Numbered from the stretch's first letter, positions 51,674-59,662 are shown. The stretch: 64,000 nucleotides of DNA from SIG299 sp045531895 (GCA_045531895.1 JAZSEW010000025.1:1-64000); one strand, 5' to 3'. The notes: generated from the letters alone by a model not told the origin. Numbers and translations: made by a program.

Positions 51674-54361
51674 ATGAGAAAAGAATTAGCAAAGAACTAC
51701 GATCCAAAAGACATTGAAGACAGATTGTATTCCAAGTGGCTTGACAAGAAGTATTTCCATGCGGAAGTGGATGAAACCAAGAAACCGTTTACCATTGTGA
51801 TTCCGCCGCCAAACATTACCGGTCAGCTTCACATGGGTCATGCATTGGATAACACCATGCAGGACATCTTAATCCGTTTTAAAAGAATGCAGGGTTACAA
51901 TGCTCTGTGGCAGCCTGGTACTGACCATGCCAGCATTGCAACAGAGGTTAAAATTATTGAAAAAATGAAGGAAGAGGGTATCTCCAAAGAAGACCTTGGA
52001 CGTGAAGGCTTCTTAGAGCGTGCCTGGGATTGGAAGAAAGAGTATGGCGGCAGAATTATCAGCCAGTTAAAGAAGCTGGGTTCCTCCTGTGACTGGGACA
52101 GAGAACGCTTTACCATGGATGAAGGATGTAATGCAGCGGTAGAGGAAGTGTTCTGCAAGATGCATCACAAAGGCCTTATCTATAAGGGTTCCAGAATCAT
52201 TAACTGGTGTCCGGTTTGTCATACCTCAATTTCTGATGCGGAAGTAGTTTACGAAGAGCAGGCAGGTCATTTTTGGCACATTAAGTATCCGGTAGTTGGT
52301 ACCGATGACTTCTTACAGTTTGCTACCACCAGACCGGAAACCATGCTTGGTGATACTGCTGTTGCGGTTCATCCTGAAGATGAAAGATATGCTCATCTGG
52401 TTGGCAAGATGGTAAAGGTACCGTTTGTTGACCGTGAGATTCCGATTATTGCTGATACTTATGTTGAAAAGGATTTTGGTACCGGTGTGGTTAAGATTAC
52501 TCCTGCCCATGACCCTAACGACTACGAGGTTGGTAAGCGCCATAATCTGCCGGAAATCAACATTATGAACGACGATGCTACCATCAATGCAAATGGTGGC
52601 AAATTCGAAGGTATGGACCGCTATGAAGCCAGAAAGCAGATTGTTGCTGAGCTTGACGAGATGGGCTTACTTGTTAAGGTAGAGGATTATACCCATAATG
52701 TAGGTACTCACGACCGTTGTAAGACTACGGTTGAGCCACTGATTAAACCACAGTGGTTCGTAAAGATGGATGAGCTAATCAAGCCTGCGGTTGAAGCAGT
52801 TAAGAATAAAGAAATCACATTAATTCCGGAGCGTATGGAAAAGACTTATTATAACTGGACCGACAATATCCGTGACTGGTGTATTTCCAGACAGTTATGG
52901 TGGGGACACAGAATTCCTGCGTACTACTGCCAGAAGTGTGGCGAGGTAGTCGTTGCTAAGACCAAGGATGCTCCAAAGGTTTGTCCGAAGTGTGGTTGCG
53001 AGCACATGGAACAGGATCCGGATACCTTAGATACCTGGTTCTCCTCCGCATTATGGCCATTCTCCACTCTTGGCTGGCCGGAAAAGACCAGGGATTTAGA
53101 GTACTTCTATCCAACAGACGTTTTAGTTACCGGCTACGATATTATTTTCTTCTGGGTAATACGTATGATTTTCTCCGGCTACGAGCACATGCAGGAGAAA
53201 CCGTTTAAGACTGTATTATTCCATGGTCTGGTTCGTGACTCCCAAGGCCGTAAGATGAGTAAGTCTCTCGGCAACGGTATCGATCCACTGGAAGTAATTG
53301 ATAAGTACGGTGCGGATGCGCTGAGATTTACGTTGATCACCGGTAATGCACCGGGTAACGATATGCGTTTCTACTGGGAAAGAGTAGAGGCAAGCAGAAA
53401 CTTTGCAAACAAGGTTTGGAATGCTTCCCGTTTCATTATGATGTATATGGACCAGATGGCAGAAGCAGGCCTTAAGTTTGATGCTAAGGAAATCGACAAG
53501 GCAAACTTGGAAGATGCAGATTGCTGGATTCTGTCCAGATTCAATACAGTGGTAAAAGAAGTAACCGACAATATGGAAAGCTTTGAACTTGGTGTAGCAG
53601 CACAGAAGATTTACGACTTCATCTACGATGATTTATGTGACTGGTATATCGAAATGGTTAAGCCTCGTTTCTTTGGGGACAATGCGACCTCCAAGGAAAC
53701 AGCTATGTGGACACTGCGCCACGTTTTGACCGGAGCGTTAAAGATGTTACATCCATATATGCCATTTATTACAGAAGAAATCTTCTGCACTTTAAAAGAA
53801 GCAGAAGGAATTTTAGATGAAAACGAGTCCATTATGATTTCCGAGTGGCCAACCTATAATGCAGAGTTCGATTTTGCAGAGAAGGCAGCTGCGGTAGAAA
53901 TGATTAAGGAAGCTGTAAAGGGTATCCGTAATGTTCGTACCCAGATGAATGTGCCACCAAGCAGAAAGGCAACCGTATACGTTGTTTCTGCTGATACTGC
54001 AGTACGTAAAACCTTTGAAGGCAGCAAGGTGTTCTTTGCAACACTTGGCGGTGCAAGTGAAGTACTGATTCAGGAAGATAAGACAGGAATTGCAGAGGAT
54101 GCGGTATCCGCAGTTCTTCCACAGGCAGTTATTTACATTCCGTTCTCTGATTTAGTAGATATTGAGAAGGAAATTGAGCGTCTGAATAAGGAAAAAGCAC
54201 GTCTTACCGGTGAGATTAAGCGTGGTGAGGGTATGCTTTCCAATGCAAACTTTGTGGCTAAGGCTCCGGAGGCAAAGATTACAGAAGAAAGAGCGAAGCT
54301 GGAAAATTACAAGAACATGATGGCTCAGGTAGAGGAAAGACTGGCTGCGCTCAGTAAGTAG
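51674..54361 (+). CDS. valS: Valine--tRNA ligase
   Basis: The 895-residue class Ia synthetase has the HIGH motif in PPPNITGQLHMGHALDN and the KMSKS motif in SQGRKMSKSLGNGIDP. The editing (CP1) domain includes FATTRPETMLGDTAVAVHP. A zinc-ribbon-like CQKCGEVV...CPKCGCEH pair is present. The C-terminal tRNA-binding coiled coil typical of ValS is there (DIEKEIERLNKEKARL to the end). It charges tRNA-Val in the cytoplasm. Expression should depend on uncharged tRNA-Val through the T-box leader at 51398-51650. Codon bias is strong, as expected for an abundant enzyme. Confidence 0.97.
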   Translation: MRKELAKNYDPKDIEDRLYSKWLDKKYFHAEVDETKKPFTIVIPPPNITGQLHMGHALDNTMQDILIRFKRMQGYNALWQPGTDHASIATEVKIIEKMKEEGISKEDLGREGFLERAWDWKKEYGGRIISQLKKLGSSCDWDRERFTMDEGCNAAVEEVFCKMHHKGLIYKGSRIINWCPVCHTSISDAEVVYEEQAGHFWHIKYPVVGTDDFLQFATTRPETMLGDTAVAVHPEDERYAHLVGKMVKVPFVDREIPIIADTYVEKDFGTGVVKITPAHDPNDYEVGKRHNLPEINIMNDDATINANGGKFEGMDRYEARKQIVAELDEMGLLVKVEDYTHNVGTHDRCKTTVEPLIKPQWFVKMDELIKPAVEAVKNKEITLIPERMEKTYYNWTDNIRDWCISRQLWWGHRIPAYYCQKCGEVVVAKTKDAPKVCPKCGCEHMEQDPDTLDTWFSSALWPFSTLGWPEKTRDLEYFYPTDVLVTGYDIIFFWVIRMIFSGYEHMQEKPFKTVLFHGLVRDSQGRKMSKSLGNGIDPLEVIDKYGADALRFTLITGNAPGNDMRFYWERVEASRNFANKVWNASRFIMMYMDQMAEAGLKFDAKEIDKANLEDADCWILSRFNTVVKEVTDNMESFELGVAAQKIYDFIYDDLCDWYIEMVKPRFFGDNATSKETAMWTLRHVLTGALKMLHPYMPFITEEIFCTLKEAEGILDENESIMISEWPTYNAEFDFAEKAAAVEMIKEAVKGIRNVRTQMNVPPSRKATVYVVSADTAVRKTFEGSKVFFATLGGASEVLIQEDKTGIAEDAVSAVLPQAVIYIPFSDLVDIEKEIERLNKEKARLTGEIKRGEGMLSNANFVAKAPEAKITEERAKLENYKNMMAQVEERLAALSK

Positions 54362-54404
54362 ATTTTCTTTTCTAAAATTTATTAGGAAATTCTGCAAATT
54401 TTCT

Positions 54405-54432
54405 CGCTGAGGAGGGAAATCCTTCCTCAGCG
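54405..54432 (+). other. Hairpin in the valS to small-gene gap
   Basis: cgctgaggaggg and ccttcctcagcg form a 12-pair stem with one G-T pair and an AAAT loop. Only a short T-run (aaatctttat) follows, so termination is uncertain. The rest of the 218-base gap (54362-54579) shows no gene or clear promoter to me. Confidence 0.45.
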
Positions 54433-54579
54433 AAATCTTTATAATCGGACATCTTGACGGATTTTTGCAGTTTGTGCGATGAAATTTTGATTTACCATAT
54501 AGTTTTGCTTGCATTTTTTGTGAAGCAAAGGTAAGATTGGTATGGTAGCTTTTTGTTTGCTTAAGAAAGGAAGAAGCAG

Positions 54580-54714
54580 ATGATTAATTTTGAAGAGGAA
54601 CTTGCCAGATTTCAGCCAAGTCTTGAGATTGACGAAGCAGAAGAGGCAATTTTGCATAATGACCTGACGGATATCTCTGATATTATCGAAACGATATTAA
54701 AGTCAGGTAAATAG
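54580..54714 (+). CDS. 44-aa acidic conserved-looking small protein
   Basis: An ATG with AAAGGAAG eight bases upstream opens a 44-residue frame, MINFEEELARFQPSLEIDEA and on, ending DIIETILKSGK. The product is acidic and helical, with an EEELARFQPSLE N-terminal motif that I recall from small Lachnospiraceae proteins next to similar genes, though I cannot name a family. No membrane segment is present. Good ribosome site, ordinary codon use and amphipathic pattern support translation. It lies upstream of the folded leader element and the zinc-ribbon/TPR gene. Confidence 0.65.
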   Translation: MINFEEELARFQPSLEIDEAEEAILHNDLTDISDIIETILKSGK

Positions 54715-54721
54715 AAGGAAT

Positions 54722-54785
54722 GAGGTAAAATCCTCTGCCCGCATAAGCGGGCGGGCATTTTTACTCCGTAAAAATAAGGAGGATT
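54722..54785 (+). promoter_or_regulatory. RBS-masking leader element, copy before the zinc-ribbon/TPR gene
   Basis: GAGG (54722-54725) and the Shine-Dalgarno GAGGATT (54779-54785) can both pair with the anti-SD AATCCTC (54729-54735). Inside lie hairpin 1 gcccgc-ataa-gcgggc (54737-54752), which can shift register to TGCCCGC/GCGGGCA, and hairpin 2 atttttac-tcc-gtaaaaat (54757-54775). The start codon ATG is four bases after the masked sequence. Confidence 0.7.
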
Positions 54786-54788
54786 AAA

Positions 54789-56210
54789 ATGAATTGTCCG
54801 AAATGTGGTCATGAGATTACCAGATGGCGGAAACGCTGTGAAATCTGTGGACAGGATATCAGTGTATATGAACGTCTGGTACGTATCTCCAATGCCTTTT
54901 ACAACAAGGGGCTGGAACGTGCCAGAGTCAGAGACTTAAGCGGTGCCATTGCCATGCTGAAAAAAAGTCTGGAAATTAATAAAGAAAATACCGATGCCAG
55001 AAATTTGCTGGGCCTTGTCTACTTTGAAATGGGCGAGGTTGTGGCGGCTCTGGGGGAATGGGTAATCAGCCAGAACTTTCAGCCACAGGATAATGACGCA
55101 GCTTACTATTTAAAAAAGATGCAGTCGGATACGGTTGCATTTGACGGATTAAACCAGACCATCAAGAAGTATAATATTGCACTTGCCAATGCGAAGCGAC
55201 AGGATGATGATCTTGCAATTTTACAGTTAAAGCGTGTTATCAGTCAGAATCCGAAGTTTGTGCGGGCACTGCTGCTGTTGGCATTGATTTATTTAAAGAA
55301 TTGTGAATATGAAAAGGCGAGACGGTGTCTTGCACGGGTGCTGAAAATTGATGTGGCAAATGTCACGGCATTGCGTTATCAGGAAGAAATCCGGCTCAAC
55401 ACTCAGCAGGGTGGACAGAACCAGCAGGAAATCGGAAGAGGCTCGGATGATATGTCTGTTTCTTCACAAATTGTTCCGGTTAGTTCTTACAAAGAAGATA
55501 AGCCAAATTTTATGGCATTTATTACATTTTTTCTTGGCTTATTAATTGGTGTTGCCGTGATTTACTATATGGCAGTGCCGAATATCCGCAGAAGCATTAT
55601 GGAAGAATATAATCAGAAGGAAAGAGATTATAGTGCGGTTGTCAGCGGTAAGGACGTGGAAATTTCTTCTCTGGAAAGTAATATTCGTATTTTGGAAAAC
55701 CAGATTGACGATTTGGAACGTACTCTTCGCAGGGAAGAGGGGTATACGTTGACCGATTATGAACCATTAATTGAACTTCTGTATGCTTATCAGTCCTATC
55801 TGAAAATAGAGGAACCAACCATAGAACAGACGGAGCAGCTGACGGCGGATGTACTTGCACTGGATATGTCACTGATTCAGGATATGGAGGCAATTTATCT
55901 CTATGAAGAAATGCGTGATGAACTGGAAGCGCGGGTGAGTGCAGAATATTTGGCACAGGGTATGGAATTTTATGCCGGTGGTGATCAGGAAAATGCGTTG
56001 TTGCTATTTGAAAAAGCATACCGGTATACACCGGATGAACCGGAGGTATTATATCATCTGGCAAGAATCTATCATGGACTTGGAGATTTGGAACAGGCAA
56101 AGGCTTTGTATGAAATACTGATAGAAGACCATAAGAGTTCTACCAGAAGTCAGGAAGCAGAAACCTATCTTGGCTATGTGAAGGAAGCTTTAAAAAATAC
56201 AACAGAATAA
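54789..56210 (+). CDS. Zinc-ribbon, TPR and coiled-coil membrane protein
   Basis: The 473-residue product has an N-terminal zinc ribbon (CPKCGHEI...CEICGQDI, residues 3-22) and then cytoplasmic TPR units (KSLEINKENTDARNLLGL; LIYLKNCEYEKARRCLARV). After a linker comes one membrane helix (about residues 240-262, FITFFLGLLIGVAVIYYMAV). The outer part is a coiled coil (SLESNIRILENQIDDLERTL) followed by two more TPR units near the end (GMEFYAGGDQENALLLFEKA; ALYEILIEDHKSS). TPRs thus lie on both sides of the membrane, suggesting a scaffold. No catalytic motif is visible. Translation is probably controlled by the folded leader just upstream. A terminator follows. Confidence 0.75.
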   Translation: MNCPKCGHEITRWRKRCEICGQDISVYERLVRISNAFYNKGLERARVRDLSGAIAMLKKSLEINKENTDARNLLGLVYFEMGEVVAALGEWVISQNFQPQDNDAAYYLKKMQSDTVAFDGLNQTIKKYNIALANAKRQDDDLAILQLKRVISQNPKFVRALLLLALIYLKNCEYEKARRCLARVLKIDVANVTALRYQEEIRLNTQQGGQNQQEIGRGSDDMSVSSQIVPVSSYKEDKPNFMAFITFFLGLLIGVAVIYYMAVPNIRRSIMEEYNQKERDYSAVVSGKDVEISSLESNIRILENQIDDLERTLRREEGYTLTDYEPLIELLYAYQSYLKIEEPTIEQTEQLTADVLALDMSLIQDMEAIYLYEEMRDELEARVSAEYLAQGMEFYAGGDQENALLLFEKAYRYTPDEPEVLYHLARIYHGLGDLEQAKALYEILIEDHKSSTRSQEAETYLGYVKEALKNTTE

Positions 56211-56223
56211 TGTTACGAATGAT

Positions 56224-56276
56224 AAAAAGGCGAGAGTCTAAAGAAAAATTTCTTTGGATTTTCGCTTTTTGTTTTT
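56224..56276 (+). terminator. Terminator before the spoIIA operon
   Basis: aaaaaggcgagagtctaaag pairs imperfectly with ctttggattttcgcttttt across an aaaaattt loop, and gttttttg follows. It separates the TPR gene from spoIIAA. Confidence 0.65.
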
Positions 56277-56294
56277 TGAATTACTGACGGAACA

Positions 56295-56357
56295 AGGAGG
56301 AAAATCCTCTGCCCGCATGAGCGGGCGGGCATTTTGCTCCGCAAAACAAGGAGGATT
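56295..56357 (+). promoter_or_regulatory. RBS-masking leader element, copy before spoIIAA
   Basis: Nearly identical to the copy at 54722-54785. An upstream GGAGGA lies at about 56297-56302, the anti-SD AATCCTC at 56303-56309, hairpin 1 gcccgc-atga-gcgggc at 56311-56326, hairpin 2 ttttgc-tcc-gcaaaa at 56332-56346, and the Shine-Dalgarno GAGGATT at 56351-56357. Hairpin 2 has a G-C pair where the other copy has A-T, a compensatory change. The GTG start is three bases after. Confidence 0.7.
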
Positions 56358-56360
56358 GAA

Positions 56361-56687
56361 GTGAAGACAGAACATTTTGAAGTGGATGGACGAACAATGG
56401 TAATACGATTAAAAGAAGATTTAGACCATCATAATGCAGTGTATATCAGGGAGATGGCGGACGGTTTTTTGGAAAAATATCCGATTAACCGGATTATCTT
56501 TGATTTTAGTGGAGTAGAATTTATGGATAGCTCCGGAATTGGTGTGATTATTGGACGCTATAAGAAAGTAAGCTATGTTGACGGGGAAGTTTGCGTATGT
56601 GGTATTGGTAAAAATGTGGATCGGATTTTTCAGATGTCCGGCTTATATAAGCTGGTGAAACAGTTAAAAAAGGCAGAGGTGGTGTAA
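56361..56687 (+). CDS. spoIIAA: Anti-sigma F factor antagonist
   Basis: The 108-residue STAS-domain protein has the phosphorylatable Ser in FMDSSGIGVIIGRYK. Dephosphorylated SpoIIAA binds SpoIIAB and frees sigma F in the forespore. The frame is open from 56334, but the real start is the GTG at 56361 with AAGGAGG six bases upstream; the upstream codons are leader. It is first in spoIIAA-spoIIAB-sigF, one base from the next gene. The leader folds over the ribosome site (56295-56357). I could not identify a sigma-H promoter with correct spacing. Confidence 0.95.
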   Translation: MKTEHFEVDGRTMVIRLKEDLDHHNAVYIREMADGFLEKYPINRIIFDFSGVEFMDSSGIGVIIGRYKKVSYVDGEVCVCGIGKNVDRIFQMSGLYKLVKQLKKAEVV

Positions 56688-56688
56688 G

Positions 56689-57153
56689 ATGAGAGGAATG
56701 AATGAAAAGAATGTATGTGAAATCAGTTTTCTGGCAGTGTCGGAGAATGAAGCATTTGCGAGAATGGCCGCATCAGCCTTTGTGATGCCGTTAAATCCAA
56801 CAATAGAAGAACTGGCGGATATTAAGACGGCAATTTCGGAGGCGGTAACCAATGCAATTTTACATGGTTACAATCAGGATGCGAAAGGAATGGTACATAT
56901 GCGATGCGAACGAGAGGGTGAGTTGATAACTTTTTGTATTTCAGATGCAGGCGTCGGCATTGAAAATGTGGCACAGGCGATGGAACCATTATATACATCT
57001 AAGCCGGAGTTGGAGCGCTCCGGTATGGGCTTTGCTTTTATGGAAGCTTTTATGGATACTCTTTCCGTGGAGTCGGCACCGGGACAGGGAACAACAGTAA
57101 CAATGGCAAAAAAGCTTGGAGCGGATGCGGAAGCCACTTCTTCAGATGAATAG
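56689..57153 (+). CDS. spoIIAB: Anti-sigma F factor / SpoIIAA kinase
   Basis: The 154-residue GHKL-fold protein has the N-box EAVTNAILHGYNQ, the G1 box DAGVGIENV and the G2 region RSGMGFAFMEAFMD. It binds and holds sigma F in the predivisional cell and phosphorylates SpoIIAA. Length is normal, with a slightly extended acidic C-terminus (DAEATSSDE). Several Met codons cluster at the start (56689, 56698, 56702); the first has GAGGTGG upstream. It is translationally close to both neighbours. Confidence 0.95.
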   Translation: MRGMNEKNVCEISFLAVSENEAFARMAASAFVMPLNPTIEELADIKTAISEAVTNAILHGYNQDAKGMVHMRCEREGELITFCISDAGVGIENVAQAMEPLYTSKPELERSGMGFAFMEAFMDTLSVESAPGQGTTVTMAKKLGADAEATSSDE

Positions 57154-57164
57154 AGGAGGTGCCC

Positions 57165-57884
57165 ATGGATACCCAGTTACTTATCCGGAGAGCACAGGAA
57201 GGGGATAAAGTGGCAAGGGAACAAGTGATAAACGAAAATGTAGGACTGGTATGGAGTATTGTCCGACGTTTTTTAGGAAGAGGACAGGAAGCAGAAGACC
57301 TGTTTCAGATTGGAGTCATCGGACTTATGAAAGCCGTGGATAAGTTTGACTTATCTTATGATGTGATGTTTTCCACATATGCGGTGCCTATGATTAGCGG
57401 TGAGATAAAACGATATTTACGGGATAATAATAGTTTGATTAAAATGAGTCGTTCCATTAAAGAAAACGGATGGAAAATCAAGGCAGCACAGGAGAGACTT
57501 ATCTATGAACTTGGCAGAGATGCCACAGTGGAAGAACTGGCAGCGGCCACGGAACTTTCGGTAGAAGATATTGTAACGGCTATGGAGGCAAACAGTGAAA
57601 TAGAATCTATATATAAAACGGTGTATCAGGGGGATGGCAATGAGATTTATCTGGTGGACCGTATCCGTGAGGAAAAAAATGAGGCAGAAAGTCTGATTGA
57701 CCGTATGACGGTGGAACAATTACTGGCGAGCCTGACAGAAGAGGAGCGTTTGCTGATTACCTCCCGCTATTTTGAAGATAAAACCCAGGTGGAAACTGCA
57801 AAACTGTTGGGAATCAGTCAGGTGCAGGTTTCCCGTTTGGAAAAGAAAATTTTATTAAAGATGAGAAAAAATGTGCAAGGGTGA
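57165..57884 (+). CDS. sigF: Sporulation sigma factor F
   Basis: The 239-residue sigma-70 family factor directs early forespore transcription. Region 2 includes AEDLFQIGVIGLMKAVDKFD and FSTYAVPMISGEIKRYLRD. Region 3 follows (ELGRDATVEELAAATELS), and region 4 has LTEEERLLITSRYFEDKTQ and ISQVQVSRLEKKILLKMR. Sigma G has a similar length, but position after spoIIAA-spoIIAB assigns this gene to sigF. The ATG at 57165 has GAGGAGG five bases upstream; a GTG two codons earlier lies within the ribosome site. The stop codon overlaps a likely sigma-G promoter. Confidence 0.95.
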   Translation: MDTQLLIRRAQEGDKVAREQVINENVGLVWSIVRRFLGRGQEAEDLFQIGVIGLMKAVDKFDLSYDVMFSTYAVPMISGEIKRYLRDNNSLIKMSRSIKENGWKIKAAQERLIYELGRDATVEELAAATELSVEDIVTAMEANSEIESIYKTVYQGDGNEIYLVDRIREEKNEAESLIDRMTVEQLLASLTEEERLLITSRYFEDKTQVETAKLLGISQVQVSRLEKKILLKMRKNVQG

Positions 57885-57911
57885 ATAAACAGGAAGCGAA
57901 TGCGGATACTA
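57882..57911 (+). promoter_or_regulatory. Likely sigma-G promoter of the spoVA operon
   Basis: TGAATA (57882-57887), 17 bases and GATACTA (57905-57911), against the sigma-G consensus TGAATA-17/18-CATACTA: one mismatch. It starts on the sigF stop codon and lies ~45 bases before the first small gene. spoVA operons are sigma-G controlled in Bacillus. Confidence 0.65.
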
Positions 57912-57955
57912 ACAAAAATATCAGAATTGTGCATGGAAAGGTATGGTGAAAAAAA

Positions 57956-58117
57956 GTGTCCGTAAAACAAAGAACTATTGTTATTTTTGCAATTCTTTTG
58001 ATTGTACTGCTTGCGGTTGGACTAATTATTTATTCGGTTGCCAGTGCCAGAGAATATGAGGGAATATTTGTCAATGGCGTGAGACAGGTGGTGTTGAATG
58101 CACACAGTTTATATTAA
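57956..58117 (+). CDS. 53-aa membrane protein at the head of the spoVA operon
   Basis: A GTG opens a 53-residue frame with one membrane helix (about residues 8-28, VIFAILLIVLLAVGLIIYSV). A short extracytoplasmic tail follows, with REYEGIFVNGVRQ. A purine-rich GGTG stretch seven bases upstream is a weak ribosome site. The frame overlaps spoVAA by 20 bases, and the longest alternative frame from an ATG at 57943 gives an implausible Cys-rich peptide. Small single-helix proteins of this shape occur next to spoVAA in related clostridia as far as I recall, so I think it is a real sporulation gene of unknown role. Confidence 0.55.
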   Translation: MSVKQRTIVIFAILLIVLLAVGLIIYSVASAREYEGIFVNGVRQVVLNAHSLY

Positions 58118-58712
58118 AGCAGAATTAAGCTGTATTGTTTCTCATAAAAAAATAACGGTAGCCGATGTATGTCAGGTGTACGCTGCTGAAGAGAAGCATG
58201 CAAAGCAGGTGAGGAGTGTTCCGCTGTTTCAGATAAAAAAGCAGGAAAAGCAGAAAATCTCTGTATCCTCCCTTTTCCTGATTCGACATATTATGGATGA
58301 AGTACCGGGAATTACGGTAGTGAATTTAGGTGTGTCGGATTTCATTGTCGAATACAAACCTCCGGCACCGGAAAAGAAATGGATAGATTATCTGAAGGCA
58401 GTGCTTGTGGGAATTATTGTGTTTTTTGGCTCAGCTTTTACGATTATGACTTTTAATGAAGACGCCAGCCTGACTGTGATTTTTGCACAGATTTATGAGA
58501 GCATTCTTGGGAACCCGGAAGGAAATAATTGGCTGGAGGTATCCTATTCTTTAGGATTGCCACTGGGTATCCTGTTGTTCTTTAATCATTTTGCATCGGC
58601 AAAATTAAGTAGTGACCCGACACCCCTGCAGATTCAGATGCGTCAGTATGAGCAGCAGGAAGATACGACAATTATTGAAAATGCGGCAAGAAAAGGAGAA
58701 CGTCTGGAATGA
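58098..58712 (+). CDS. spoVAA: Stage V sporulation protein AA
   Basis: The 204-residue product has a ~95-residue N-terminal soluble domain (VYIKAELSCIVSHKKITVAD, then SSLFLIRHIMDEVPGITVVN). Two membrane helices follow (KAVLVGIIVFFGSAFTIM; LEVSYSLGLPLGILLFFNHF). This is the SpoVAA layout. SpoVA proteins make the forespore membrane channel that takes up and releases dipicolinic acid. AGGTGG lies seven bases upstream of the ATG. The stop overlaps the spoVAB start (ATGA). Confidence 0.9.
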   Translation: MHTVYIKAELSCIVSHKKITVADVCQVYAAEEKHAKQVRSVPLFQIKKQEKQKISVSSLFLIRHIMDEVPGITVVNLGVSDFIVEYKPPAPEKKWIDYLKAVLVGIIVFFGSAFTIMTFNEDASLTVIFAQIYESILGNPEGNNWLEVSYSLGLPLGILLFFNHFASAKLSSDPTPLQIQMRQYEQQEDTTIIENAARKGERLE

Positions 58713-59122
58713 TATGGCTGCAAAATTTTGCGCTTGGGTTCATTGGACTTTGCGGTGGTCTGCTGGTAGCCGGTGGTCTCTTTGCTTTTCTTGCCCTGGT
58801 GGGAGTGGTAACACGACTGGCAGCAGGTACTACAACAGCGAAATACCTGATGTTTTATGAGGATATGTCTCTGTTGGGATGTGTAGGCGGAAATCTGTTG
58901 TATCTATATCGGTTTGATATGAACTTGGGAAATGTATTTCTGGGATTGTATGGCATAGGGGCAGGTATATTTACCGGCTGTCTGGCTGCTGCATTGGCAG
59001 AAGTGGTAAATATGATGCCGGTATTAAGTGAACGTGTCGGTTTAAAGAAGGGTATGGTAGGAATTATGGTGTTGTTTGCGATAGGAAAGGCAGTCGGGTC
59101 GCTGTTTGGGCTATTGCAGTAG
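58709..59122 (+). CDS. spoVAB: Stage V sporulation protein AB
   Basis: The 137-residue product is almost entirely membrane-embedded, with four to five helices (GFIGLCGGLLVAGGLFAFLA; GNVFLGLYGIGAGIFTGCLA). SERVGLKKGMVGIMVLFAIG near the end is typical of SpoVAB. It works with SpoVAA in the inner forespore membrane during dipicolinate handling. It is translationally coupled to spoVAA and lies 27 bases before the spoVAC ATG. Confidence 0.9.
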   Translation: MIWLQNFALGFIGLCGGLLVAGGLFAFLALVGVVTRLAAGTTTAKYLMFYEDMSLLGCVGGNLLYLYRFDMNLGNVFLGLYGIGAGIFTGCLAAALAEVVNMMPVLSERVGLKKGMVGIMVLFAIGKAVGSLFGLLQ

Positions 59123-59149
59123 AGAGAAGTTTAATATGGGGGTATGAGT

Positions 59150-59662
59150 ATGGAGAATCAGAATGAGAAAATTCCAATTAACGCAAAAACAATCATGCAG
59201 GAAAAAAATGAGCAGGAAAAGGCAAAAAAATATAACAAGTATGTGGAAAATAAAACACCCAAGCCGGATTTGTTAAAGGATATGTTTCATGCTTTTTGGG
59301 TAGGTGGTGTGATTTGTGCCATCGGCCAGGCATTTTCTAACTTTTATTCTTCCCGTGGTATGGCAGAAGAGGATGCCTCAGCCTTTACGACTATTTCATT
59401 GATTCTGGTGGCAGTGTTGTTAACTGGATTTAACCTATTTTCAAAGATAACAAAAATCGGAGGTGCGGGAAGTCTGGTGCCGATTACCGGATTTGCCAAT
59501 TCCGTAGCATCTCCGGCCATTGAGTTTGGCGTAGAGGGAGAGGTTTACGGTAAGGGATGTAAGATTTTCACTATTGCCGGACCGGTCATATTATTTGGTA
59601 TTTTATCCAGTTGGATGTTGGGAGTAATATATTGGGCAGGAACAGTATTAGGGGTGGTGTAA
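59150..59662 (+). CDS. spoVAC: Stage V sporulation protein AC
   Basis: The ~170-residue product has a charged N-terminus (KYNKYVENKTPKPDLLKDMF) and four to five helices. The SpoVAC core is TKIGGAGSLVPITGFANSVA, then EFGVEGEVYGKGCKIFTIAG. SpoVAC is the mechanosensitive channel component for dipicolinic acid. Two close ATGs exist; the one at 59150 has GGGGG at proper spacing. The gene ends on a terminator (59651-59679), so spoVAD and spoVAE, which normally follow, are absent at this place. Confidence 0.94.
   Translation: MENQNEKIPINAKTIMQEKNEQEKAKKYNKYVENKTPKPDLLKDMFHAFWVGGVICAIGQAFSNFYSSRGMAEEDASAFTTISLILVAVLLTGFNLFSKITKIGGAGSLVPITGFANSVASPAIEFGVEGEVYGKGCKIFTIAGPVILFGILSSWMLGVIYWAGTVLGVV

Noticed and set aside
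56253..56281. Possible sigma-H promoter for spoIIA (GGATTT and GAATT)
   Set aside because: The spacer is about 16 bases rather than the usual ~14, and the -35 half is part of the terminator stem.
56334..56360. Upstream in-frame start for SpoIIAA
   Set aside because: It lies inside hairpin 2 and the Shine-Dalgarno of the leader; homologues begin near the GTG at 56361.
57943..58050. Alternative ATG-started frame before spoVAA
   Set aside because: It encodes a Cys-rich peptide with no family resemblance; the GTG frame at 57956 gives a clean membrane helix.
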